Shown piece by piece: positions 17,426-26,401 of a stretch of DNA of 64,000 nucleotides. Under the pieces are notes generated by a model, which worked only from the letters and a program-made list of their open reading frames with translations, made no database searches and had not been told where the DNA came from. The position numbers and the translations under genes were made by a program. Location: contig CAVXVR010000003.1 of assembly GCA_963765285.1 (NCBI GenBank), positions 558,001 through 622,000 of the forward strand. Direction: 5' to 3'. This stretch comes from CAVWZH01 sp963765285. Its GTDB lineage: Bacteria; Acidobacteriota; Terriglobia; Terriglobales; Acidobacteriaceae. Within the stretch, counting starts at the first letter, position 1, and each line of letters starts with the position of its first letter.

Positions 17426-18655
17426 CTACTTCTGCGCCACTTTATTTTCTGAATTTTCAAAAATCGCGGTGAGTACGTGGCCATGCATCTGCTTCGGCTG
17501 CTCGATGCCGTACAGGTGAAGAATGGTTGGGGCGATGTCATACACCGAGGCTTCAAAGCCCATCAGGCGAAGGTCGTGCTTGATGCCCGGGCCCATGGCA
17601 AAGAACGAACCCGGAACATCGTCGCCGTCGGCGAAATCGTGTTTCGCGATTACCGGCGTGGTCTTCTCGTGATCCATATGAGCGTGGGGATCGGTCTGCT
17701 CGAACTCACGCAGCGGTTTGATGCCATGGTCGGAGACAATAATCACATACGTATTGTCGTCGATGTGCTTGAGGATTGCGCCCAGCACCTTGTCGAAGCC
17801 GATGTACTGGTTGGGAAACGCATCCTGGCGAACGCCGTTGATCTTGGGGTTGTAGCCGACATTGTAAGGCGCGATGGGATAGAGCCAGTGCCCCGTACGG
17901 TCTTCGCAGGATTGCGCCAGCCAGGTGAATTCAGTGGGATGGTTGGCGAGCAGGTAGTCAAAGAGCTTGGTCTGCTCCTCCCGGATGGTGTCGACTCTCT
18001 TGAGCCACGTATCGATGACTTCGGTCTCGTTGCCGCGAAGCTGCTCGGCGGAAGGCATGCGTTCACAATCAATATAGAAATCGCCGACACTCTTGAGCAG
18101 TTCCGCCTTCAAGGCTGGTGGATAAACTGCGTCCCCGCCTTCGACCTCTGAAAGCTTCGGAGCACACAGGACGCCGTCTTCACAGTTCTTGCCGCGAGTC
18201 AGCATCCCGCTGACCATGTACCCGTTCACGGGCATCACCGGAAAAGTCGCCGGAACATTGGCCATACCTACGGTCACGCCGTTTTTTGAAAGAATCGACC
18301 AGATCGGTTCCTGCTTCAACATGTTGGTGTTCGCGGTGATTCCGCCGACAAGAAATCCAGTGACGCCGTGCTCTGCCGGCGTGGTGCTGGTGAACAACGT
18401 GCTATAGACGCGCGGGCAGTTGGGAGCATCGACGGTGCGCAGTTTTCCGTACGCGCCGTTCTTGATTACTCGCGCCAGGTTGGGCAAGTCGCCCTTCAAC
18501 AGCAGGGGCCGAATGACGTCCAGTTCCATTCCGTTTACGCCGACGACAATCACGTGCGGCCGGGGTTTGGCGGGAGTCTGGATCTGGCCGAACAGAGACA
18601 AGTCAACAGCAGGAAGACAAGAATAATGACATGCGAGGACAGGTCGGGAAACCAT
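17426..18655 (-). CDS. Alkaline-phosphatase-superfamily phosphodiesterase/pyrophosphatase-like protein
   Basis: This 409-residue protein resembles the nucleotide pyrophosphatase/phosphodiesterase branch. It has HVIVVGVNGMELDVIRPLL near the start (Asn instead of the usual metal Asp, in VGVNGME), the nucleophile region NCPRVYSTLFTSTTPAEHGVT, and the C-terminal metal motif VIIVSDHGIKPL followed by PHAHMDHEKTTPV and the late His of MHGHVLTAI. The Asn in place of the first metal Asp is odd. The first ~30 residues are not a convincing signal peptide, so the start (ATG 18655) is uncertain; the family is usually exported. Substrate unknown. Confidence 0.85.
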   Translation of the reverse strand: MVSRPVLACHYSCLPAVDLSLFGQIQTPAKPRPHVIVVGVNGMELDVIRPLLLKGDLPNLARVIKNGAYGKLRTVDAPNCPRVYSTLFTSTTPAEHGVTGFLVGGITANTNMLKQEPIWSILSKNGVTVGMANVPATFPVMPVNGYMVSGMLTRGKNCEDGVLCAPKLSEVEGGDAVYPPALKAELLKSVGDFYIDCERMPSAEQLRGNETEVIDTWLKRVDTIREEQTKLFDYLLANHPTEFTWLAQSCEDRTGHWLYPIAPYNVGYNPKINGVRQDAFPNQYIGFDKVLGAILKHIDDNTYVIIVSDHGIKPLREFEQTDPHAHMDHEKTTPVIAKHDFADGDDVPGSFFAMGPGIKHDLRLMGFEASVYDIAPTILHLYGIEQPKQMHGHVLTAIFENSENKVAQK

Positions 18656-18929
18656 GGGGAAAGCACCTCTTGTTCTAGGGGCCGGGAGCCGCGAATCCAG
18701 TGATTATACTCCTCGAATTAGCGGCCATCATCCCCCTAACGCCTTCATGCAAGTTCAACAATGACTGGCAGCAGGGTCGGAGGACGATGATAAGAGGGAA
18801 TTTTCCAGCCGCGAATTCGGGGATGGATCAAGCAGGGGTTCAGCATCGACGAGCGCAGGTTTGGGACGATTCTCCGGGAAACGCAGCGGTAGCACCGAGA
18901 GAAGCAACGAAACCGCGACGCGATGGCGC

Positions 18930-19937
18930 CTAGGCAGGGATGGCTTGCTCCACCCGCACGGCGCGAAGGAATTCCGCAGCAGTTTCGGGCAATACCGAAT
19001 TCATGCAAGCTTCCCTGCCCGGCGGGGCGGCCGAAGGGAAAGACGGAACGATGTTAAAGGACCAGTGATAGTACTTCACTGCGGCACTCCCGATGGGTGC
19101 GCCGCGAAGCGTGCAGTGGTAATCAGGGTCTTCGAGCCCGTGGTAGAAGCGGGCCAGGACACCATGCAGAATGCGCGCTAAGTCCTGGATTTCCGCGGCG
19201 TTGATCTCAGAGAAGCTCGCCATGTGTCGTCGCGGATACACCTGGGTACAAAACGGGCTGGAGGAAGCATAAGGCTCGAGCGCGACGAAATGCTCCCCCG
19301 CCAGAACGATTCGAGTTTGTGTTTCCAGTTCTTCCTGTAGCGCAACGCAGAAAATACAATCTCCTGACTTGCCGTAGTGCCGCCGGGCATGCTGTAGCCA
19401 GCACGAGACCTGCGTAGGAATCGAATCGCTGGCCGTCACCTGCCAATGGGAATGCTCCACAGCTGCGCCGCCCTCGAGCCTGTGTTTCTTGGCAATGGTA
19501 ACGTGCGCCAAGCGGGGGTCACGGCTGAGTTCGTCGTAGCGAGCTTTGAGGGTTCTTAATATGTGCGCCAAGTGTGCGTCGGGCAGCATCGCGGTGTGCA
19601 AGGAGTGGTCCGACGTCTCCACAACAAGTTCCCGGAAGCACAGGCCCTCGCCTTGGCTGCCCAAGTGTCTTAGCGAACGAGCGGCCGTGCCAGCGAGGAT
19701 GGGCGCAGGATCCTTGAGGGCAACAATCCGTATGGGCGAGCCGCCACCCGTTGCCGGAGGCTTGCGCAAGATTTCCGTCGGATTATGTTCGTCGAGATTA
19801 AGGCACAGCGGGCAGCAAGGATCAAACGAGGGCAGTGGCTTGCGCACGCGCTTTACTACCAGTTCTTCCAGGTCGGCAGATTGAGTAGCGACGAACACCC
19901 ATTCCTGGGTCAGGCGGTCCTGACGCAACTGCGGCAT
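18930..19937 (-). CDS. Galactose-1-phosphate uridylyltransferase-like HIT-superfamily protein
   Basis: About 335 residues from ATG 19937 (CGGAGTG upstream; the frame extends to a TTG at 19976). GalT-family features: MPQLRQDRLTQEWVFVATQ at the N-terminus, Zn-type CCPLC (residues ~40-45), LVVETSDHS, VEHSHWQVTA containing the HxH active-site region, a second Cys pair GDCIFCVA, and KYYHWSFNIVP near the C-terminus. The classical GalT active site is HPH; here it reads HSH, so the acceptor may differ (some relatives are ADP-sugar phosphorylases). It borders the sugar-acid cluster and would connect galactose or nucleotide-sugar metabolism to it, but that link is only positional. Confidence 0.85.
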   Translation of the reverse strand: MPQLRQDRLTQEWVFVATQSADLEELVVKRVRKPLPSFDPCCPLCLNLDEHNPTEILRKPPATGGGSPIRIVALKDPAPILAGTAARSLRHLGSQGEGLCFRELVVETSDHSLHTAMLPDAHLAHILRTLKARYDELSRDPRLAHVTIAKKHRLEGGAAVEHSHWQVTASDSIPTQVSCWLQHARRHYGKSGDCIFCVALQEELETQTRIVLAGEHFVALEPYASSSPFCTQVYPRRHMASFSEINAAEIQDLARILHGVLARFYHGLEDPDYHCTLRGAPIGSAAVKYYHWSFNIVPSFPSAAPPGREACMNSVLPETAAEFLRAVRVEQAIPA

Positions 19938-20085
19938 GTTTGCACTCCGCGTGTAACGCAGCACGTCAGCCGCCAAGCCTTATGTGTTGGTGAGATAGGG
20001 CATTACGCCGATGCGCATGCCAAGATTCTTCCTCATCCGGAACCGAACTCCCGGAATGAAGTACCGATTTGAAACCGGCGAATAG

Positions 20086-21121
20086 TTAGCGCTGCACCCT
20101 GCCCGAACCACCACCCTTGAGCAAGGCCTGGACTTCTTCGACCGTAGAGCGGTTGAAGTCTCCTGAAATGGAGTGCTTGAGGCAGCTCGCCGCGACCGCA
20201 AATTCCAGCGCGTCCCGGTGGGTTCCGAGCTCTTGCAGGCCGTAGATCAGACCGGCCGCGAAGCTATCACCTGTTCCGACACGGTCCACGATGTGGGTGA
20301 TCTCGTACTGGCGGCTGACGAGGAATTCTTTGCGGTCATTCAGGCATGCCGACCATCCGTTTTGCGATGCACTCTTCGATTCACGCAGAGTGATCGCAAT
20401 GGCTCTTAATCCAGAGAACTCTGACAAAACTCTCCCAGTAAGCTTTGCATACTGCGCGCGATCCAGTTGACCCGAATGCACATCCACTTCGGCTTGAATG
20501 CCCAGCGCCATCTGCACATCTTCTTCGTTGGCAATGGCGATATCCACGAAAGTCATCAACTCGCGCATCACTTCGACGGCGGTCTTGCCCCACTTCCACA
20601 AGTTCTTGCGGTAGTTGAGGTCGCAGGAAACGGTGATCTTCCCTTCCCGGGCTTTGCGCACAGCTTCGAGCGCAAGATCGGCCGCGGAGCGGCTGATTGC
20701 GGGAGTTATGCCGGTGATGTGAAACCAGCCAGCGTCGCGGAAAACGTTCCCCCAGTCGATGTCGCCAGGTTTAGCAAGGGCGATCGCACTGTACTCACGG
20801 TCATAGACCACTTTTGAAGGACGTTGATTGGCGCCTGCTTCGAGGAAGTAAATGCCGACTCGTCCTTTCCCGCGCACAATACCGGAAGTATTGACTCCGA
20901 AGCGGCACAACTCGCCAATGGCCAGCGTCGGCGATGGGGTTCTTGTCCGGGAGAACCGTCACATAGGCAGCCGGCAGACCGAAGTTGGCGAGTGCGACCG
21001 CCACGTTCGCCTCTCCGCCGCCGAAGGTGGCGGCAAATTGAGGACTTTGCAAGAAGCGCTCGAACCCTGGCGGCGCCAGCCGCAACATGATTTCGCCGAA
21101 GGTGACCGTCTGGTTAGTCAT
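20086..21121 (-). pseudogene. kdgK: 2-dehydro-3-deoxygluconokinase (PfkB family), interrupted by one frameshift
   Basis: The enzyme would phosphorylate KDG to KDPG. The first frame begins at ATG 21121 (TFGEIMLRLAPPG, FGGGEANVAVALANFGLP). The second frame carries CRFGVNTSGIVRGKGRVGIY, VSCDLNYRKNLW and the PfkB signature DRVGTGDSFAAGLIYGL with the catalytic Asp. Between them one extra C near 20922 (GCTGGCC where GCTGCC would keep frame: IADAAIGELCRFGV) breaks the gene. Everything else is intact and full length. It starts 3 bases after the GntR gene, and Eda, which uses its product, is encoded across the divergent promoter. A sequence error is as likely as a genuine null. Confidence 0.85.
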
Positions 21122-21124
21122 GCG

Positions 21125-21868
21125 TCACGTGGTTGTATCCTCCGAACTCGGCGAGGATTTTGCGGATGGGCTGGCCTGCGGCCTTGCCCCTGCATAGACA
21201 AGACTCGAGTATCGTTCGGGATTGGTATAGCGCAACCGCAGGTGGGCAATCATAGCCTCTTCGGCCGTTTGCGAAGACTTGCCCAGCACGACGTCCAGAA
21301 GTAACCGGTGATGATACAAGGGCCATCGTTTCTCGTCGTGACTGGTGTATTCGAGCGCCTGGTGGGCAAAGAGCACCGGAACCAGGGTGTTCAGAATCTT
21401 TTCCAGATAAGGATTGCCGCTGTAGCTCCAAATCGCACGATGAAACTCCAGGTCCAGCGCCGCCGCGTCGATCTCGGAGCCGGTTTTCCAGTTTTCCATT
21501 TTCTCGACGAGATCCGACAGATGCCGCGCCCAGGCCGCTGTAAGTCTGGCGCGGCATAACCGTAGCGCCTCTCCCTCCAGGACGATTCGCAGGCTGTTAA
21601 TCTGCTGGCACTCCTGTTCGCTCAGCATATTGACGAACATACCCCGGCGGGGATGGTTCATCACCAATCCTTGTTCCTGCAGCTGTTGCAACGCCTCACG
21701 GACAGGGATGCGGCTCACGTTGTATTGGCGCGCCAACTTGCTCTCGTTAAGCCGTTCGCCGGGTTTGAACTTGCCCGTGACAATTGCCTCGCGCAGCGTC
21801 GCGACAAGATAAGCCTTGATGGTAGATGGGGGCGGAGCGTCTGAGTTGATCGCAACTCGATCAAGCAT
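21125..21868 (-). CDS. GntR-family transcriptional regulator, FCD domain
   Basis: About 247 residues from ATG 21868, with a strong AGGAGGAGCAGGT upstream. The N-terminal winged HTH is evident (GERLNESKLARQYNVSRIPV, then REALQQLQEQGLV). The C-terminal FCD ligand-binding domain has its helices and metal-site His/Asp (LDLEFHRAIWSYSGNPYL, HHRLLLDVVLG, HLRLRY). FCD regulators typically bind sugar acids or other carboxylates. It is transcribed with the KDG kinase and faces the uronate/aldonate genes, so it most probably represses both directions from the shared promoter and is released by a sugar acid such as KDG or mannonate. Confidence 0.92.
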   Translation of the reverse strand: MLDRVAINSDAPPPSTIKAYLVATLREAIVTGKFKPGERLNESKLARQYNVSRIPVREALQQLQEQGLVMNHPRRGMFVNMLSEQECQQINSLRIVLEGEALRLCRARLTAAWARHLSDLVEKMENWKTGSEIDAAALDLEFHRAIWSYSGNPYLEKILNTLVPVLFAHQALEYTSHDEKRWPLYHHRLLLDVVLGKSSQTAEEAMIAHLRLRYTNPERYSSLVYAGARPQASPSAKSSPSSEDTTT

Positions 21869-21880
21869 ACCTGCTCCTCC

Positions 21881-21945
21881 TGTATACAATCTTAAATCAG
21901 TCCTATGATTATACAATAAACGCTTTAATTATTGATGTATACTGT
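21881..21945. promoter_or_regulatory. Divergent promoter region with three GTATAC-type putative GntR sites
   Basis: The 125-bp AT-rich space between the GntR gene and the SDR gene contains TGTATACAAT at 21881-21890, ATTATACAAT at 21908-21917 and TGTATACTGT at 21936-21945. The repeated TATAC core is palindromic (GTATAC) in the first and third. Positions are compatible with autoregulation and control of the divergent catabolic operon by the adjacent FCD regulator. The binding assignment is inferred from position and symmetry only. Confidence 0.55.
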
Positions 21946-21993
21946 ATTCAATCGCGGCGTTCTGTTGAGCTTCTATCCACCTGAGGGGGTGCG

Positions 21994-22800
21994 ATGAAAT
22001 TCTCTGGGAAAGTTGCCGTCGTTACGGGCGGCAGTTCGGGCATTGGACGGGCCACGTGTCTGGAGCTTCTGAATCGCGGCGCTAGGGTCGCAGTCGTCGA
22101 CCGGGATGAAGAAGCCGGTCAGAAACTAGTCCGGGACGCTGGAGCCATGCCCGAAATCCAGTTTTTCCGTGCCGATCTCAGCGTTAACCAGGAAGTGGAG
22201 TCGACGATCTTTCAAGTCGTCAGGAGTTTCGGAGGGATCGACGTTCTAGTCAGCAACGCCGGCATTCAAACCTATGGATCGGCGACGACCACGACCGAGG
22301 ACGACTGGGACCAGACTCTGGCGGTAAACCTGAAGAGCGGTTTCCTGGTTTCCAAGTATTCAATTCCTCATATGATCAAGCGAGGCGGCGGTGCGATTGT
22401 AATCACGGCCTCGGTGCAGTCCTTGGGGGCCCAGCGCAACTCGCTCGCCTACATGGTAAGCAAACACGCGCTGCTCGGACTCATGCGTTCGCTGGCGCTG
22501 GATTACGCGAAAAACAATATCCGGGTGAACGCGGTTTGCCCTGGCGCAATCGACACGCCCATGCTCCGCTGGTCGGCCTCGCTCGATGACAATCCAGAGG
22601 CGGTGCTTGCAGCTTGCCACAAAATGCATCCCCTGGGCCGGATGGGTAAGCCGGAAGAGATTGCCCAGGTCATCGCTTTTCTGGCCAGCGACTTGGCTTC
22701 GTTTGTGACCGGAACCACGGTGGTAGCGGACGGCGGCCTGATGATTCCGCTGGGCGGGATGGCTTTTCAGGAGGCTGGGACTGGGGCGAAAAACACTTAG
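21994..22800 (+). CDS. Short-chain dehydrogenase/reductase
   Basis: A 268-residue classical SDR: N-terminal NAD(P)-binding VVTGGSSGIGRAT, VVDRDEE after beta-2 (Asp suggests NAD preference), VSNAGIQ, active-site Ser in ITASVQS, YMVSK with Tyr and Lys, then VNAVCPGAIDTPM and the C-terminal VTGTTVVADGG. Start ATG 21994 follows GAGGGGGT. As first gene after the GntR-controlled promoter, it probably oxidises or reduces a uronate or aldonate intermediate (KduD- or gluconate-5-dehydrogenase-like); the exact substrate cannot be read from sequence. Confidence 0.92.
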   Translation: MKFSGKVAVVTGGSSGIGRATCLELLNRGARVAVVDRDEEAGQKLVRDAGAMPEIQFFRADLSVNQEVESTIFQVVRSFGGIDVLVSNAGIQTYGSATTTTEDDWDQTLAVNLKSGFLVSKYSIPHMIKRGGGAIVITASVQSLGAQRNSLAYMVSKHALLGLMRSLALDYAKNNIRVNAVCPGAIDTPMLRWSASLDDNPEAVLAACHKMHPLGRMGKPEEIAQVIAFLASDLASFVTGTTVVADGGLMIPLGGMAFQEAGTGAKNT

Positions 22801-22838
22801 CCTCGGCGCGTTATATTCCGTGGAAAGGAAACTACCGC

Positions 22839-24407
22839 GTGAAAATCCGAAATGGAATGCGCGATTTTCTTAGCTTTTACGCGATTCTAATATCGATCAT
22901 CTCCTTTGCCGTGCTCGCGCCAGCCCAACTGCGGCAATTGCACGTTGATGCCGGCAAGATCAGCGGGACAATTCGTTCCTTCCAGGGCGTCAATGGACAG
23001 CCAACTCCGGTCATGGAAGGGCTTCCCACCCTGGTCAAGCAGTACAAGGATCTGCGCATCGATATGGTTCGGACGCACGACTTTATGGGCCCGAGCGAGA
23101 TCGATTCGCATTACGTGATCGGCGATCCTTGGCTCACCTGGCTTGTTCCCGACACCGATCAGAGAAGCAAACTTGTAGCGGCAGGAAACGCCGCCACGAT
23201 TTTCCCCGATTGGAGCGCCGATCCGGAGAAGCCTGAAAGCTACAGATTCGGCCCGACAGACGAGGTGATTCGAGCAATCCGCGAAACCGGCGCTGAAGTT
23301 TACTACCGCGTCGGCCGCAGTTTTGGCGCGAACACGAACCCGCCCGCCGATTTCGATAAATTCGCCGCTATCGTGAAGCACATCGCCATGCATTACAACC
23401 AGGGATGGGCCAACGGCTTTCACGACAACATCCGCTATTGGGAGTTCTGGAACGAGCCTGAACTTTTCTGGTCAGGCACTCCGGAGCAGTTTTACTCGCT
23501 CTACGAAAAAACCGCCCGGGCGCTGAAGAGCGTGGATCCAGCTTTGAAAGTTGGAGGCGATGCGAAGGCACTTCCGCTTGAGCAAGGCCCTTACCGCGAA
23601 GAATTTCTCGACTACTGCGCAACCCACAAGGTGCCACTTGATTTTTATTCCTGGCACACCTACGCGGACAGCTCCGCCGATCCTTACGACGCGGTGCGAA
23701 TCGGTCAGGAGATTCGCAGTTTGCTCGATGCGAAGGGGTTCCGCAAGGCAGAGAGCATCCTTTCGGAATGGAACCTGAGTGCCGACTTCACCGATGTCGA
23801 AAAACAAATTCTACAGGGAGCGGAGAACGCCGCGTTTGTGGGCGCGGTAATGACTTATCTGCAAGACTCGTCGATCGATCACGCTATGTTCTACCGCGGC
23901 GATGCCACGTGGATGGGGCTTTTTGGCTCGCACGGTGAATACTTCAAGACCGCTTACACCTATCGAGCTACCGCTGCCTTGCTGGATACCCCGGAACGGT
24001 TGGAACTGACCGGCGCTGATACGTTCGGTTTCGCCGCCATTGCCGGACGCTCACGGGATGGGAAAAAGCTGCAGATTCTGATCAGCAATTACGAAATCCC
24101 ACCCGGCTTCAAGGCGCACCAGATGGCGATTCCGCCGGCGGTGCATGCGGAGATTCACTTCGACTTCTCCAAAATCAAAGGGCTGCCGCCCCGGACTGAG
24201 ATCCCGAGTGGGACTAATTCGGGATATGCGCTCAGCGTCGATAATCTCCCATGGGGCAACAAGACATTCACCGTCAAGCGATATCGGATCACCAAGTCGC
24301 AGGACTTTGCGCTGGTCGAAGAAAGAAAAAGCAAGGGCGGCAAGGTGGAGCTTTCGAATCCGCTGCCGCCTCCCGGGGTTGAGCTTATAGTTCTTCAGCA
24401 GCGGTAG
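22839..24407 (+). CDS. Glycoside hydrolase, GH39-like (beta-xylosidase/iduronidase type)
   Basis: A 522-residue exported protein (hydrophobic segment FYAILISIISFAVLAPAQ). The clan A (beta/alpha)8 barrel is indicated by the acid/base motif YWEFWNEPELFWSG around residue 205 and the probable nucleophile in ILSEWNLSAD around residue 310. HTYADSS on the intervening strand also fits GH39. The C-terminal ~150 residues (QILISNYEIPPG, KTFTVKRYRI) form a beta-sandwich as in GH39 enzymes. Its place between the SDR and a sugar-acid dehydratase suggests it releases the sugar or uronic acid that the operon consumes. Linkage specificity is not determinable here. Confidence 0.85.
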   Translation: MKIRNGMRDFLSFYAILISIISFAVLAPAQLRQLHVDAGKISGTIRSFQGVNGQPTPVMEGLPTLVKQYKDLRIDMVRTHDFMGPSEIDSHYVIGDPWLTWLVPDTDQRSKLVAAGNAATIFPDWSADPEKPESYRFGPTDEVIRAIRETGAEVYYRVGRSFGANTNPPADFDKFAAIVKHIAMHYNQGWANGFHDNIRYWEFWNEPELFWSGTPEQFYSLYEKTARALKSVDPALKVGGDAKALPLEQGPYREEFLDYCATHKVPLDFYSWHTYADSSADPYDAVRIGQEIRSLLDAKGFRKAESILSEWNLSADFTDVEKQILQGAENAAFVGAVMTYLQDSSIDHAMFYRGDATWMGLFGSHGEYFKTAYTYRATAALLDTPERLELTGADTFGFAAIAGRSRDGKKLQILISNYEIPPGFKAHQMAIPPAVHAEIHFDFSKIKGLPPRTEIPSGTNSGYALSVDNLPWGNKTFTVKRYRITKSQDFALVEERKSKGGKVELSNPLPPPGVELIVLQQR

Positions 24408-24434
24408 TCCTGGCATGAGAAGGAAGAAAGAGAA

Positions 24435-25673
24435 TTGAAAATCGTTCGCCTGAAAACGGCAGTCGTCGAGGGCAACTTTGACTGGACATTCGTCCGCATT
24501 GAAACCGACGAAGGCGTTAAGGGCCTGGGCGAGTGCTTCTTCGCCCCCGGCCTCACCTCGATCCTGCGCTCTCTCGAACCCGTGATCGTGGGCGAGGACC
24601 CGCGCGACGTGCACCGCCTATTTCGCAAGCTGCAGTTGGCAAGTTCCGGCGCCGGATCGATCGCCGGCATCGTCTACAACGCGATCAGCGGGATCGAAGC
24701 CGCGCTCTGGGATGTGCTGGGGCAGTGGCTCGAGGTTCCGATCTACTGCCTGCTCGGCGGCAAGTTCCGGGACAGGGTCCGGATTTATGCCGATTGCCAC
24801 GGCGGCGAGGCCCTTGAAAGTTTGGATGAAGTGCTGCGATCCCGGCCCGCCTCTTGGGCGCCGAGTGGTTCGAAGCATGCTGGCAGAGATTACTTTGGCG
24901 ATCCCGACCCAGGCCCTCCCTCTTCGCCGGAAGCCTACAAAAAGCAAGCCCTGGCAATGAGAGCCAAAGGTTTCACGGCTCTGAAATTTGACCTCGACGT
25001 GCCTGGCACGGAGGGTTTCGATCCGCACAATCGCTGCCTGACCAATCGCGGAATCGACCATATGGTGCGGCTAACCGGAGCGGTTCACGAAGCCGTCGGC
25101 AAGGACACGGACATCGCCGTGGATTGCCACTGGCGCTACAACATTTCTGACGTTATAAAAATCGCGCGAGAACTCGAACCCTTCCGTTTGCTTTGGCTCG
25201 AAGACCCCGTGCCGCCAGACAATGCCGACGCGCTGAAAGAAGTGCAGTCCCGCGTGCGAGTACCGATCGCGACGGGGGAGAACTTATATCTGTTCGAAGG
25301 CTTCCGGCGCATCCTGAATGAGCACGCCCTCAGCGTCGCGACCCCCGATTTGCAAAAGGTTGGAGGGCTGTCGATGGCGCGCCGCATTGCGGACTTCGCT
25401 GATGGACAGACCATTCCCATCGCGCCGCACAACATCAGCAGTCCGGTGGGCACGCTCGCCTCGGCGCACCTGTGCGCGGCGATCCCAAATTTTCTGGTGC
25501 TGGAGTTTCATGCCTCGGATGTCCCCTTCTGGAATGATTTGGTGGAAGGCTGTCCAAAACCCATAATCCAAAATGGATTCATCCCGCTGACTGACAAACC
25601 CGGCCTGGGCGTGACGCTAAACGAAGAAGTTGCCCGGCGCTACGCGCGAAAGGGAGAGCCGTTTTTCCAATAG
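24435..25673 (+). CDS. Enolase-superfamily sugar-acid dehydratase (mandelate racemase/muconate lactonizing type)
   Basis: About 412 residues, starting at TTG 24435 behind AGGAAGAAAG. The N-terminal capping domain contains LKTAVVEGNFDWTFVRIETD. The barrel domain has ALKFDLDVPG, a probable metal-ligand Asp in IAVDCHWRYN, the Glu in LLWLEDPVPPDN, ATGENLY for the third ligand, and a catalytic His in IAPHNISSPVG. The pattern resembles galactonate/gluconate-type dehydratases, which convert an aldonate to 2-keto-3-deoxy-aldonate. Next to KDG kinase and KDPG aldolase, this would feed KDG into the same route as mannonate dehydratase. It overlaps none but abuts the aldolase gene. Confidence 0.9.
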   Translation: MKIVRLKTAVVEGNFDWTFVRIETDEGVKGLGECFFAPGLTSILRSLEPVIVGEDPRDVHRLFRKLQLASSGAGSIAGIVYNAISGIEAALWDVLGQWLEVPIYCLLGGKFRDRVRIYADCHGGEALESLDEVLRSRPASWAPSGSKHAGRDYFGDPDPGPPSSPEAYKKQALAMRAKGFTALKFDLDVPGTEGFDPHNRCLTNRGIDHMVRLTGAVHEAVGKDTDIAVDCHWRYNISDVIKIARELEPFRLLWLEDPVPPDNADALKEVQSRVRVPIATGENLYLFEGFRRILNEHALSVATPDLQKVGGLSMARRIADFADGQTIPIAPHNISSPVGTLASAHLCAAIPNFLVLEFHASDVPFWNDLVEGCPKPIIQNGFIPLTDKPGLGVTLNEEVARRYARKGEPFFQ

Positions 25674-25700
25674 GTGCCCGAGAGAGGCCGTATCCGAATT

Positions 25701-26357
25701 ATGTCGATTCTTAAACTGAAGGTTCTCAGCAAGATTGTTGACTCCGGACTTGTTGCCGTAATCCGGGCGGAAAGTTCGCAGCAGGCGGAACAGATCGCCG
25801 AAGCCTGCGCCCGTGGCGGCGTCGCCGCCATTGAGATCACGTTCACCGTTCCCGGCGCCGTCAACGTCATTGCTGACCTCGCAAAGATTTATCAGTCAGG
25901 CGAGATTCTGTTGGGCGCGGGCACGGTGCTCGACCCTGAGACCGCAAGGGCGGCGATTCTGGCCGGAGCGCATTTCGTGGTCAGTCCGTCGCTCAACGTA
26001 GAAACCGCGCGGCTCTGCAATCGCTACCAGATCCCCTACATGCCCGGCGCGGGAACGGTCCGCGATGTCGTGGAAGCAATGGAGAGTGGGGCGGACATCG
26101 TGAAAGTGTTTCCCGGTGAGATTCTCGGCCCGGCCTTTGTAAAGGCGGTGAAAGGGCCCCTGCCCCAGGCTGCTTTGATGCCCACCGGCGGCGTGAGTCT
26201 GGAGAACGTCGCGGAGTGGATCCATGCGGGCTGCGTCGCCGTGGGTGTGGGCGGCAATCTGACGGCAGGCGCCAAAAAAGGCGACTTCCAGTCCATTACT
26301 GATCTAGCCAAACAGTTTGTCGAGAAAATTCAGAAGGCGCGTCACAAGAACAGTTGA
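25701..26357 (+). CDS. eda: 2-keto-3-deoxy-6-phosphogluconate / 4-hydroxy-2-oxoglutarate aldolase
   Basis: A ~218-residue class I aldolase splitting KDPG into pyruvate and glyceraldehyde-3-phosphate. Visible motifs: GLVAVIRAESSQQA, AIEITFTVPGA (catalytic Glu), LLGAGTVLDPETA, FVVSPSLN, YMPGAGTVRDV, the Schiff-base Lys in IVKVFPGEILGP, and LMPTGGVSLEN for phosphate binding. ATG 25701 (with AGAGAGG upstream) is preferred; an in-frame GTG at 25674 directly follows the preceding stop. It completes the KDG-to-pyruvate pathway with the KDG kinase across the divergent promoter. Confidence 0.93.
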   Translation: MSILKLKVLSKIVDSGLVAVIRAESSQQAEQIAEACARGGVAAIEITFTVPGAVNVIADLAKIYQSGEILLGAGTVLDPETARAAILAGAHFVVSPSLNVETARLCNRYQIPYMPGAGTVRDVVEAMESGADIVKVFPGEILGPAFVKAVKGPLPQAALMPTGGVSLENVAEWIHAGCVAVGVGGNLTAGAKKGDFQSITDLAKQFVEKIQKARHKNS

Positions 26358-26401
26358 CGCCTGGCGCGGACCTGAGAAACTCGCTGGCTTTGGAAGGAAT
26401 C

